64,000 bases of DNA. It comes from Pristionchus mayeri (Eukaryota; Nematoda; Chromadorea; Rhabditida; Neodiplogasteridae). Both the position numbers and the translations under genes were made by a program. Below the pieces are notes generated by a model, which saw only the letters and a program-made list of their open reading frames with translations, had not been told where the DNA came from and ran no database searches. The stretch lies in NCBI GenBank assembly GCA_036245805.1, contig BTRK01000006.1, forward strand, positions 1,715,613 to 1,779,612. The letters run 5' to 3'. This document shows, piece by piece, positions 1 to 12,500 of the stretch (positions within the stretch are counted from its first letter, which is position 1; each line of letters starts with the position of its first letter).

Positions 1-1255
1 CTTTTCTGGTTTAATATATGCCATATCTGTTCATCTCCAAATAAGTATGACTGGTTTTCTGCTCGTATCCTTTTCTGGTTTAATATATGCCATATCTGTT
101 CATCTGAACCGGGCAAAACATTTATCTGAGCATGGAGAATCACGCCTTGTAACCGAAAATTGATAGTCATGCCAAATAAGTATGGCGGGTTTTCTGCTCG
201 TATACTTTTCTGGTTTAATATATGCCATATCTGTTCATCTGAACCGGGCAAAACATTTATCTGAGCATGGAGAATCACGCCTTGTAACCGAAAATTAATA
301 GTCATGCCAAATAAGTATGACAGGTTTTCTGCTCGTATACTTTTCTGGTTTAATATATGCCATATCTGTTCATCTGAACCGGGCAAAACATTTATCTGAG
401 CATGGAGAATCACGCCTTGTAACCGAAAATTGATAGTCATGCCAAATAAGTATGGCAGGTTTTCTGCTCGTATACTTTCCTGGTTTAATATATGCCATAT
501 CTGTTCATCTCCAAATAAGTATGACAGGTTTTCTGCTCGTATTCTTTTCTGGTTTAATATATGCCATATCTGTTCATCTGAACCGGGCAAAACATTTATC
601 TGAGCATGGAGAATCACGCCTTGTAACCGAAAATTGATAGTCATGCCAAATAAGTATGGCAGGTTTTCTGCTCGTATACTTTTCTGGTTTAATATATGCC
701 ATATCTGTTCATCTGAACCGGGCAAAACATTTATCTGAGCATGGAGAATCACGCCTTGTAACCGAAAATTGATAGTCATGCCAAATAAGTATGGCGGGTT
801 TTCTGCTCGTATACTTTTCTGGTTTAATATATGCCATATCTGTTCATCTGAACCGGGCAAAACATTTATCTGAGCATGGAGAATCACGCCTTGTAACCGA
901 AAATTAATAGTCATGCCAAATAAGTATGACAGGTTTTCTGCTCGTATACTTTTCTGGTTTAATATATGCCATATCTGTTCATCTGAACCGGGCAAAACAT
1001 TTATCTGAGCATGGAGAATCACGCCTTGTAACCGAAAATTGATAGTCATGCCAAATAAGTATGGCAGGTTTTCTGCTCGTATACTTTCCTGGTTTAATAT
1101 ATGCCATATCTGTTCATCTCCAAATAAGTATGACAGGTTTTCTGCTCGTATTCTTTTCTGGTTTAATATATGCCATATCTGTTCATCTGAACCGGGCAAA
1201 ACATTTATCTGAGCATGGAGAATCACGCCTCAAAAATTGATAGTCATGCCAAATA
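1..1255 (-). repeat. Left segment of the array, minus orientation, 609-bp HOR
   Basis: The stop-free frame reads on the minus strand. A 609-bp period (4 L + 1 S) is visible. The rare variant atggcgggtt occurs at 182 and 791, and the ctttcctgg variant just before an S junction occurs near 475 and 1084, each pair 609 bp apart. The same variants (ctttcctgg, then an S unit with attcttttctgg) mark the 609-bp HOR at 14.4-16.2 kb, which has the same orientation. The two segments are therefore related, although the inverted block now lies between them. Confidence 0.9.
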
Positions 1256-1294
1256 AGTATGACGGGTTTTCTATTTGGCATGACTATCAATTTT
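1233..1294. repeat. Palindromic left inversion junction
   Basis: Two perfect 23-nt inverted arms (1233-1255 and 1272-1294) flank a 16-nt loop (1256-1271). The array reads in minus orientation to the left and plus orientation to the right. Just left of the arm the monomer is damaged: the usual cgccttgtaaccgaaaa is replaced by cgcctcaaaaa, a loss of about eight bases with two left in their place. The right arm joins directly into a normal plus-oriented unit. This is a head-to-head junction between monomers of the same family. It could be a real inversion breakpoint or a fold-back event in DNA or in library/assembly steps. Confidence 0.92.
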
Positions 1295-1659
1295 CGGTTA
1301 CAAGGCGTGATTCTCCATGCTCAGATAAATGTTTTGCCCGGTTCAGATGAACAGATATGGCATATATTAAACCAGAAAAGTATACGAGCAGAAAACCTGC
1401 CATACTTATTTGGCATGACTATCAATTTTCGGTTACAAGGCGTGATTCTCCATGCTCAGATAAATGTTTTGCCCGGTTCAGATGAACAGATATGGCATAT
1501 ATTAAACCAGAAAAGTATACGAGCAGAAAACCTGTCATACTTATTTGGCATGACTATCAATTTTCGGTTACAAGGCGTGATTCTCCATGCTCAGATAAAT
1601 GTTTTGCCCGGTTCAGATGAACAGATATGGCATATATTAAAAAAGAAAAGAATACGAGC

Positions 1660-4600
1660 AGAAAACCTGTCATACTTATTTGGAGATGAACAGATATGGC
1701 ATATATTAAACCAGGAAAGTATACGAGCAGAAAACCTGCCATACTTATTTGGCATGACTATCAATTTTCGGTTACAAGGCGTGATTCTCCATGCTCAGAT
1801 AAATGTTTTGCCCGGTTCAGATGAACAGATATGGCATATATTAAACCAGAAAAGTATACGAGCAGAAAACCTGTCATACTTATTTGGCATGACTATTAAT
1901 TTTCGGTTACAAGGCGTGATTCTCCATGCTCAGATAAATGTTTTGCCCGGTTCAGATGAACAGATATGGCATATATTAAACCAGAAAAGTATACGAGCAG
2001 AAAACCCGTCATACTTATTTGGCATGACTATCAATTTTTGATTACAAGGCGTGATTCTCCATGCTCTGATAAATGTTTTGCCCGGTTCAGATGAACAGAT
2101 ATGGCATATATTAAACCAGAAAAGTATACGAGCAGAAAACCTGCCATACTTATTTGGCATGACTATCAATTTTCGGTTACAAGGCGTGATTCTCCATGCT
2201 CAGATAAATGTTTTGCCCGGTTCAGATGAACAGATATGGCATATATTAAACCAGAAAAGAATACGAGCAGAAAACCTGTCATACTTATTTGGAGATGAAC
2301 AGATATGGCATATATTAAACCAGGAAAGTATACGAGCAGAAAACCTGCCATACTTATTTGGCATGACTATCAATTTTCGGTTACAAGGCGTGATTCTCCA
2401 TGCTCAGATAAATGTTTTGCCCGGTTCAGATGAACAGATATGGCATATATTAAACCAGAAAAGTATACGAGCAGAAAACCTGTCATACTTATTTGGCATG
2501 ACTATCAATTTTCGGTTACAAGGCGTGATTCTCCATGCTCAGATAAATGTTTTGCCCGGTTCAGATGAACAGATATGGCATATATTAAACCAGAAAAGAA
2601 TACGAGCAGAAAACCTGTCATACTTATTTGGAGATGAACAGATATGGCATATATTAAACCAGGAAAGTATACGAGCAGAAAACCTGTCATACTTATTTGT
2701 CATGACTATCAATTTTCGGCTACAAGGCGTGATTCTCCATGCTCAGATAAATGTTTTGCCCGGTTCAGATGAACAGATATGGCATATATTAAACCAGAAA
2801 AGAATACGAACAGAAAACCTGTCATACTTATTTGGAGATGAACAGATATGGCATATATTAAACCAGGAAAGTATACGAGCAGAAAACCTGTCATACTTAT
2901 TTGTCGACTATCAATTTTCGGTTACAAGGCGTGATTCTCCATGCTCAGATAAATGTTTTGCCCGGTTCAGATGAACAGATATGGCATATATTAAACCAGA
3001 AAAGTATACGAGCAGAAAACCTGTCATACTTATTTGGAGATGAACAGATATGGCATATATTAAACCAGGAAAGTATACGAGCAGAAAACCTGTCATACTT
3101 ATTTGTCATGACTATCAATTTTCGGTTACAAGGCGTGATTCTCCATGCTCAGATAAATGTTTTGCCCGGTTCAGATGAACAGATATGGCATATATTAAAC
3201 CAGAAAAGTATACGAGCAGAAAACCTGTCATACTTATTTGGAGATGAACAGATATGGCATATATTAAACCAGGAAAGTATACGAGCAGAAAACCTGTCAT
3301 ACTTATTTGGAGATGAACAGATATGGCATATATTAAACCAGGAAAGTATACGAGCAGAAAACCTGTCATACTTATTTGTCATGACTATCAATTTTCGGTT
3401 ACAAGGCGTGATTCTCCATGCTCAGATAAATGTTTTGCCCGGTTCAGATGAACAGATATGGCATATATTAAACCAGAAAAGTATACGAGCAGAAAACCCG
3501 TCATACTTATTTGGCATGACTATCAATTTTCGGTTACAAGGCGTGATTCTCCATGCTCAGATAAATGTTTTGCCCGGTTCAGATGAACAGATATGGCATA
3601 TATTAAACCAGAAAAGTATACGAGCAGAAAACCTGTCATACTTATTTGGCATGACTATCAATTTTCGGTTACAAGGCGTGATTCTCCATGCTCAGATAAA
3701 TGTTTTGCCCGGTTCAGATGAACAGATATGGCATATATTAAACCAGAAAAGTATACGAGCAGAAAACCCGTCATACTTATTTGGCATGACTATCAATTTT
3801 CGGTTACAAGGCGTGATTCTCCATGCTCAGATAAATGTTTTGCCCGGTTCAGATGAACAGATATGACAATATAGTAAACCAGAAAAGTATACGAGCAGAA
3901 AACCTGTCATACTTATTTGTCATGACTATCAATTTTCGGCTACAAGGCGTGATTCTCCATGCTCAGATAAATGTTTTGCCCGGTTCAGATGAACAGATAT
4001 GGCATATATTAAACCAGAAAAGAATACGAACAGAAAACCTGTCATACTTATTTGGAGATGAACAGATATGGCATATATTAAACCAGGAAAGTATACGAGC
4101 AGAAAACCTGTCATACTTATTTGTCGACTATCAATTTTCGGTTACAAGGCGTGATTCTCCATGCTCAGATAAATGTTTTGCCCGGTTCAGATGAACAGAT
4201 ATGGCATATATTAAACCAGAAAAGTATACGAGCAGAAAACCTGTCATACTTATTTGGAGATGAACAGATATGGCATATATTAAACCAGGAAAGTATACGA
4301 GCAGAAAACCTGCCATACTTATTTGGCATGACTATCAATTTTCGGTTACAAGGCGTGATTCTCCATGCTCAGATAAATGTTTTGCCCGGTTCAGATGAAC
4401 AGATATGGCATATATTAAACCAGAAAAGTATACGAGCAGAAAACCTGTCATACTTATTTGGCATGACTATTAATTTTCGGTTACAAGGCGTGATTCTCCA
4501 TGCTCAGATAAATGTTTTGCCCGGTTCAGATGAACAGATATGGCATATATTAAACCAGAAAAGTATACGAGCAGAAAACCCGTCATACTTATTTGGCATG

Positions 4601-6880
4601 ACTATCAATTTTTGATTACAAGGCGTGATTCTCCATGCTCTGATAAATGTTTTGCCCGGTTCAGATGAACAGATATGGCATATATTAAACCAGAAAAGTA
4701 TACGAGCAGAAAACCTGCCATACTTATTTGGCATGACTATCAATTTTCGGTTACAAGGCGTGATTCTCCATGCTCAGATAAATGTTTTGCCCGGTTCAGA
4801 TGAACAGATATGGCATATATTAAACCAGAAAAGAATACGAGCAGAAAACCTGTCATACTTATTTGGAGATGAACAGATATGGCATATATTAAACCAGGAA
4901 AGTATACGAGCAGAAAACCTGCCATACTTATTTGGCATGACTATCAATTTTCGGTTACAAGGCGTGATTCTCCATGCTCAGATAAATGTTTTGCCCGGTT
5001 CAGATGAACAGATATGGCATATATTAAACCAGAAAAGTATACGAGCAGAAAACCTGTCATACTTATTTGGCATGACTATCAATTTTCGGTTACAAGGCGT
5101 GATTCTCCATGCTCAGATAAATGTTTTGCCCGGTTCAGATGAACAGATATGGCATATATTAAACCAGAAAAGAATACGAGCAGAAAACCTGTCATACTTA
5201 TTTGGAGATGAACAGATATGGCATATATTAAACCAGGAAAGTATACGAGCAGAAAACCTGTCATACTTATTTGTCATGACTATCAATTTTCGGCTACAAG
5301 GCGTGATTCTCCATGCTCAGATAAATGTTTTGCCCGGTTCAGATGAACAGATATGGCATATATTAAACCAGAAAAGAATACGAACAGAAAACCTGTCATA
5401 CTTATTTGGAGATGAACAGATATGGCATATATTAAACCAGGAAAGTATACGAGCAGAAAACCTGTCATACTTATTTGTCGACTATCAATTTTCGGTTACA
5501 AGGCGTGATTCTCCATGCTCAGATAAATGTTTTGCCCGGTTCAGATGAACAGATATGGCATATATTAAACCAGAAAAGTATACGAGCAGAAAACCTGTCA
5601 TACTTATTTGGAGATGAACAGATATGGCATATATTAAACCAGGAAAGTATACGAGCAGAAAACCTGTCATACTTATTTGTCATGACTATCAATTTTCGGT
5701 TACAAGGCGTGATTCTCCATGCTCAGATAAATGTTTTGCCCGGTTCAGATGAACAGATATGGCATATATTAAACCAGAAAAGTATACGAGCAGAAAACCT
5801 GTCATACTTATTTGGAGATGAACAGATATGGCATATATTAAACCAGGAAAGTATACGAGCAGAAAACCTGTCATACTTATTTGGAGATGAACAGATATGG
5901 CATATATTAAACCAGGAAAGTATACGAGCAGAAAACCTGTCATACTTATTTGTCATGACTATCAATTTTCGGTTACAAGGCGTGATTCTCCATGCTCAGA
6001 TAAATGTTTTGCCCGGTTCAGATGAACAGATATGGCATATATTAAACCAGAAAAGTATACGAGCAGAAAACCCGTCATACTTATTTGGCATGACTATCAA
6101 TTTTCGGTTACAAGGCGTGATTCTCCATGCTCAGATAAATGTTTTGCCCGGTTCAGATGAACAGATATGGCATATATTAAACCAGAAAAGTATACGAGCA
6201 GAAAACCTGTCATACTTATTTGGCATGACTATCAATTTTCGGTTACAAGGCGTGATTCTCCATGCTCAGATAAATGTTTTGCCCGGTTCAGATGAACAGA
6301 TATGGCATATATTAAACCAGAAAAGTATACGAGCAGAAAACCCGTCATACTTATTTGGCATGACTATCAATTTTCGGTTACAAGGCGTGATTCTCCATGC
6401 TCAGATAAATGTTTTGCCCGGTTCAGATGAACAGATATGACAATATAGTAAACCAGAAAAGTATACGAGCAGAAAACCTGTCATACTTATTTGTCATGAC
6501 TATCAATTTTCGGCTACAAGGCGTGATTCTCCATGCTCAGATAAATGTTTTGCCCGGTTCAGATGAACAGATATGGCATATATTAAACCAGAAAAGAATA
6601 CGAACAGAAAACCTGTCATACTTATTTGGAGATGAACAGATATGGCATATATTAAACCAGGAAAGTATACGAGCAGAAAACCTGTCATACTTATTTGTCG
6701 ACTATCAATTTTCGGTTACAAGGCGTGATTCTCCATGCTCAGATAAATGTTTTGCCCGGTTCAGATGAACAGATATGGCATATATTAAACCAGAAAAGTA
6801 TACGAGCAGAAAACCTGTCATACTTATTTGGAGATGAACAGATATGGCATATATTAAACCAGGAAAGTATACGAGCAGAA
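1660..6880 (+). repeat. 2574-bp higher-order repeat, two copies
   Basis: Shared rare variants recur at an offset of exactly 2574 bp. A 2-nt deletion that creates gtcgac lies at 2903 and 5477 and again at 4123 and 6697. A 1-nt insertion with rearranged bases (atatgacaatatag) lies at 3861 and 6435. A double substitution that turns CGG into TGA lies near 2038 and 4613. The copy contains about 15 L and 8 S units with a net loss of 3 nt from the indels. The boundary on the left is near 1660, where the 1640 unit differs from its partner; identity fades near 6880. Confidence 0.88.
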
Positions 6881-7519
6881 AACCTGTCATACTTATTTGT
6901 CATGACTATCAATTTTCGGTTACAAGGCGTGATTCTCCATGCTCAGATAAATGTTTTGCCCGGTTCAGATGAACAGATATGGCATATATTAAACCAGAAA
7001 AGTATACGAGCAGAAAACCTGTCATACTTATTTGGAGATGAACAGATATGGCATATATTAAACCAGGAAAGTATACGAGCAGAAAACCTGTCATACTTAT
7101 TTGGAGATGAACAGATATGGCATATATTAAACCAGGAAAGTATATGAGCAGAAAACCTGTCATACTTATTTGTCATGACTATCAATTTTCGGTTACAAGG
7201 CGTGATTCTCCATGCTCAGATAAATGTTTTGCCCGGTTCAGATGAACAGATATGGCATATATTAAACCAGAAAAGTATACGAGCAGAAAACCCGTCATAC
7301 TTATTTGGCATGACTATCAATTTTCGGTTACAAGGCGTGATTCTCCATGCTCAGATAAATGTTTTGCCCGGTTCAGATGAACAGATATGGCATATATTAA
7401 ACCAGAAAAGTATACGAGCAGAAAACCCGTCATACTTATTTGGCATGACTATCAATTTTCGGTTACAAGGCGTGATTCTCCATGCTCAGATAAATGTTTT
7501 GCCCGGTTCAGATGAACAG

Positions 7520-10500
7520 ATATGACAATATAGTAAACCAGAAAAGTATACGAGCAGAAAACCTGTCATACTTATTTGGCATGACTATCAATTTTCGGTT
7601 ACAAGGCGTGATTCTCCATGCTCAGATAAATGTTTTGCCCGGTTCAGATGAACAGATATGGCATATATTAAACCAGAAAAGGATACGAGCAGAAAACCTG
7701 TCATACTTATTTGGAGATGAACAGATATGGCATATATTAAACCAGGAAAGTATACGAGCAGAAAACCTGTCATACTTATTTGTCATGACTATCAATTTTC
7801 GGTTACAAGGCGTGATTCTCCATGCTCAGATAAATGTTTTGCCCGGTTCAGATGAACAGATATGGCATATATTAAACCAGAAAAGTATACGAGCAGAAAA
7901 CCCGTCATACTTATTTGTCATGACTATCAATTTTCGGTTACAAGGCGTGATTCTCCAAGCTCAGATAAATGTTTTGCCCGGTTCAGATGAACAGATATGG
8001 CATATATTAAACCAGAAAAGTATACGAGCAGAACACCTGTCATACTTATTTGGAGATGAACAGATATGGCATATATTAAACCAGGAAAGTATACGAGCAG
8101 AAAACCCGTCATACTTATTTGGAGATGAACAGATATGGCATATATTAAACCAGGAAAGTATACGAGCAGAAAACCTGTCATACTTATTTGGAGATGAACA
8201 GATATGGCATATATTAAACCAGGAAAGTATACGAGCAGAAAACCTGTCATATTTATTTGGAGATGAACAGATATGGCATATATTAAACCAGGAAAGTATA
8301 CGAGCAGAAAACCTGTCATACTTATTTGTCATGACTATCAATTTTCGGTTACAAGGCGTGATTCTCCATGCTCAGATAAATGTTTTGCCCGGTTCAGATG
8401 AACAGATATGGCATATATTAAACCAGAAAAGTATACGAGCAGAAAACCTGTCATACTTATTTGGAGATGAACAGATATGGCATATATTAAACCAGGAAAG
8501 TATACGAGCAGAAAACCTGTCATACTTATTTGGAGATGAACAGATATGGCATATATTAAACCAGGAAAGTATACGAGCAGAAAACCTGTCATACTTATTT
8601 GTCATGACTATCAATTTTCGGTTACAAGGCGTGATTCTCCATGCTCAGATAAATGTTTTGCCCGGTTCAGATGAACAGATATGGCATATATTAAACCAGA
8701 AAAGTATACGAGCAGAAAACCCGTCATACTTATTTGGCATGACTATCAATTTTCGGTTACAAGGCGTGATTCTCCATGCTCAGATAAATGTTTTGCCCGG
8801 TTCAGATGAACAGATATGGCATATATTAAACCAGAAAAGTATACGAGCAGAAAACCTGTCATACTTATTTGGCATGACTATCAATTTTCGGTTACAAGGC
8901 GTGATTCTCCATGCTCAGATAAATGTTTTGCCCGGTTCAGATGAACAGATATGGCATATATTAAACCAGAAAAGTATACGAGCAGAAAACCCGTCATACT
9001 TATTTGGCATGACTATCAATTTTCGGTTACAAGGCGTGATTCTCCATGCTCAGATAAATGTTTTGCCCGGTTCAGATGAACAGATATGACAATATAGTAA
9101 ACCAGAAAAGTATACGAGCAGAAAACCTGTCATACTTATTTGGCATGACTATCAATTTTCGGTTACAAGGCGTGATTCTCCATGCTCAGATAAATGTTTT
9201 GCCCGGTTCAGATGAACAGATATGGCATATATTAAACCAGAAAAGGATACGAGCAGAAAACCTGTCATACTTATTTGGAGATGAACAGATATGGCATATA
9301 TTAAACCAGGAAAGTATACGAGCAGAAAACCTGTCATACTTATTTGTCATGACTATCAATTTTCGGTTACAAGGCGTGATTCTCCATGCTCAGATAAATG
9401 TTTTGCCCGGTTCAGATGAACAGATATGGCATATATTAAACCAGAAAAGTATACGAGCAGAAAACCCGTCATACTTATTTGTCATGACTATCAATTTTCG
9501 GTTACAAGGCGTGATTCTCCAAGCTCAGATAAATGTTTTGCCCGGTTCAGATGAACAGATATGGCATATATTAAACCAGAAAAGTATACGAGCAGAACAC
9601 CTGTCATACTTATTTGGAGATGAACAGATATGGCATATATTAAACCAGGAAAGTATACGAGCAGAAAACCCGTCATACTTATTTGGAGATGAACAGATAT
9701 GGCATATATTAAACCAGGAAAGTATACGAGCAGAAAACCTGTCATACTTATTTGGAGATGAACAGATATGGCATATATTAAACCAGGAAAGTATACGAGC
9801 AGAAAACCTGTCATATTTATTTGGAGATGAACAGATATGGCATATATTAAACCAGGAAAGTATACGAGCAGAAAACCTGTCATACTTATTTGTCATGACT
9901 ATCAATTTTCGGTTACAAGGCGTGATTCTCCATGCTCAGATAAATGTTTTGCCCGGTTCAGATGAACAGATATGGCATATATTAAACCAGAAAAGTATAC
10001 GAGCAGAAAACCTGTCATACTTATTTGGAGATGAACAGATATGGCATATATTAAACCAGGAAAGTATACGAGCAGAAAACCTGTCATACTTATTTGGAGA
10101 TGAACAGATATGGCATATATTAAACCAGGAAAGTATACGAGCAGAAAACCTGTCATACTTATTTGTCATGACTATCAATTTTCGGTTACAAGGCGTGATT
10201 CTCCATGCTCAGATAAATGTTTTGCCCGGTTCAGATGAACAGATATGGCATATATTAAACCAGAAAAGTATACGAGCAGAAAACCCGTCATACTTATTTG
10301 GCATGACTATCAATTTTCGGTTACAAGGCGTGATTCTCCATGCTCAGATAAATGTTTTGCCCGGTTCAGATGAACAGATATGGCATATATTAAACCAGAA
10401 AAGTATACGAGCAGAAAACCTGTCATACTTATTTGGCATGACTATCAATTTTCGGTTACAAGGCGTGATTCTCCATGCTCAGATAAATGTTTTGCCCGGT

Positions 10501-11160
10501 TCAGATGAACAGATATGGCATATATTAAACCAGAAAAGTATACGAGCAGAAAACCCGTCATACTTATTTGGCATGACTATCAATTTTCGGTTACAAGGCG
10601 TGATTCTCCATGCTCAGATAAATGTTTTGCCCGGTTCAGATGAACAGATATGACAATATAGTAAACCAGAAAAGTATACGAGCAGAAAACCTGTCATACT
10701 TATTTGGCATGACTATCAATTTTCGGTTACAAGGCGTGATTCTCCATGCTCAGATAAATGTTTTGCCCGGTTCAGATGAACAGATATGGCATATATTAAA
10801 CCAGAAAAGGATACGAGCAGAAAACCTGTCATACTTATTTGGAGATGAACAGATATGGCATATATTAAACCAGGAAAGTATACGAGCAGAAAACCTGTCA
10901 TACTTATTTGTCATGACTATCAATTTTCGGTTACAAGGCGTGATTCTCCATGCTCAGATAAATGTTTTGCCCGGTTCAGATGAACAGATATGGCATATAT
11001 TAAACCAGAAAAGTATACGAGCAGAAAACCCGTCATACTTATTTGTCATGACTATCAATTTTCGGTTACAAGGCGTGATTCTCCAAGCTCAGATAAATGT
11101 TTTGCCCGGTTCAGATGAACAGATATGGCATATATTAAACCAGAAAAGTATACGAGCAGA
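7520..11160 (+). repeat. 1564-bp higher-order repeat, two full copies and a partial third
   Basis: The 1-nt-insertion marker atatgacaatatag is at 7520, 9084 and 10648, spaced 1564 and 1564 bp. Each full copy holds 8 L and 7 S units plus the extra base. It includes a singular ctccaagctc variant, an L unit with gaacacctg and a run of four S units. The third copy matches until about 11160, then continues with a different order of L units. The extra base breaks the stop-free frame with a TGA in every copy. Confidence 0.9.
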
Positions 11161-12370
11161 AAACCTGTCATACTTATTTGGAGATGAACAGATATGGCAT
11201 ATATTAAACCAGGAAAGTATACGAGCAGAAAACCCGTCATACTTATTTGGCATGACTATCAATTTTCGGTTACAAGGCGTGATTCTCCATGCTCAGATAA
11301 ATGTTTTGCCCGGTTCAGATGAACAGATATGGCATATATTAAACCAGAAAAGTATACGAGCAGAAAACCTGTCATACTTATTTGGCATGACTATCAATTT
11401 TCGGTTACAAGGCGTGATTCTCCATGCTCAGATAAATGTTTTGCCCGGTTCAGATGAACAGATATGGCATATATTAAACCAGAAAAGTATACGAGCAGAA
11501 AACCCGTCATACTTATTTGGCATGACTATCAATTTTCGGTTACAAGGCGTGATTCTCCATGCTCAGATAAATGTTTTGCCCGGTTCAGATGAACAGATAT
11601 GGCATATATTAAACCAGAAAAGTATAAGAGCAGAAAACCCGTCATACTTATTTGGCATGACTATCAATTTTCGGTTACAAGGCTTGATTCTCCATGCTCA
11701 GATAAATGTTTTGCCCGGTTCACATGAAGAGATATGGCATATATTAAACCAGAAAAGGATACGAGCAGAAAACCTGTCATACTTATTTGGAGATGAACAG
11801 ATATGGCATATATTAAACCAGGAAAGTATACGAGCAGAAAACCTGTCATACTTATTTGTCATGACTATCAATTTTCGGTTACAAGGCGTGATTCTCCATG
11901 CTCAGATAAATGTTTTGCCTGGTTCAGATGAAGAGATATGGCATATATTAAACCAGAAAAGGATACGAGCAGAAAACCTGTCATACTTATTTGGAGATGA
12001 ACAGATATGGCATATATTAAACCAGAAAAGTATACGAGCAGAAAACCCGTCATACTTATTTGGCATGACTATCAATTTTCGGTTACAAGGCGTGATTCTC
12101 CATGCTCAGATAAATGTTTTGCCCGGTTCAGATGAACAGATATGGCATATATTAAACCAGAAAAGGATACGAGCAGAAAACCTGTCATACTTATTTGGAG
12201 ATGAACAGATATGGCATATATTAAACCAGGAAAGTATACGAGCAGAAAACCTGTCATACTTATTTGTCATGACTATCAATTTTCGGTTACAAGGCGTGAT
12301 TCTCCATGCTCAGATAAATGTTTTGCCCGGTTCAGATGAACAGATATGGCATATATTAAACCAGAAAAGG

Positions 12371-12500
12371 ATACGAGCAGAATACGAGCAGAAAACCTGC
12401 CATACTTATTTGGCAGTTTTGCCCGGTTCAGATGAACAGATATGGCATATATTAAACCAGAAAAGTATAAGAGCAGAAAACCTGCCATAAAAAAAAAAAA
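12371..12500. repeat. Scarred right inversion junction with 11-nt duplication, 50-nt deletion and 12-A run
   Basis: Reading in plus orientation, the 11-mer atacgagcaga is tandemly duplicated (12371-12381, 12382-12392). Next, 50 nt that normally separate ttggca from gttttgcccgg are missing between 12415 and 12416. A final partial unit then stops after cctgccata at 12489. A run of 12 A (12489-12500) follows and leads directly into catttatctgagc in minus orientation. About five of the 12 A can be assigned to the flanking monomers, so around seven are extra. The +11 and -50 changes sum to -39, which keeps the open frame. Complex joining of two inverted arrays is the simplest reading. Confidence 0.9.

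Larger units (their letters stand above)
1272..12488 (+). repeat. Inverted 11.2-kb block of the array, plus orientation, rich in short units
   Basis: All monomers here are the reverse complement of those on either side. Short units are much denser: about 38 in 11.2 kb by hand count (one per ~300 bp), against about 69 in the 51.5 kb to the right (one per ~750 bp). In places S units stand in direct tandem, for example four in a row at about 8.05-8.33 kb. Within the block two HOR families follow one another, 2574 bp and then 1564 bp, ending in units that carry the same linked variants as the minus-oriented units at 17-18.5 kb. Confidence 0.95.

Noticed and set aside
452..637. Recurring 61-codon hydrophobic frame starting MAGFLLV or MTGFLLV on the strand opposite to the open frame
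   Set aside because: It arises automatically at every L+S junction and recurs dozens of times with the satellite. It lies antisense to the long frame and has no independent signal of being a gene.
12489..12500. Poly-A tail of a retroposed element
   Set aside because: The A-run sits exactly where array orientation switches. There is no element body, no target-site duplication, and about five of the A belong to the flanking monomers.
1233..12500. Inverted transposon or foldback element
   Set aside because: The interior is the same satellite as the flanks, with no transposase and no target duplication. It is an inverted block of array.
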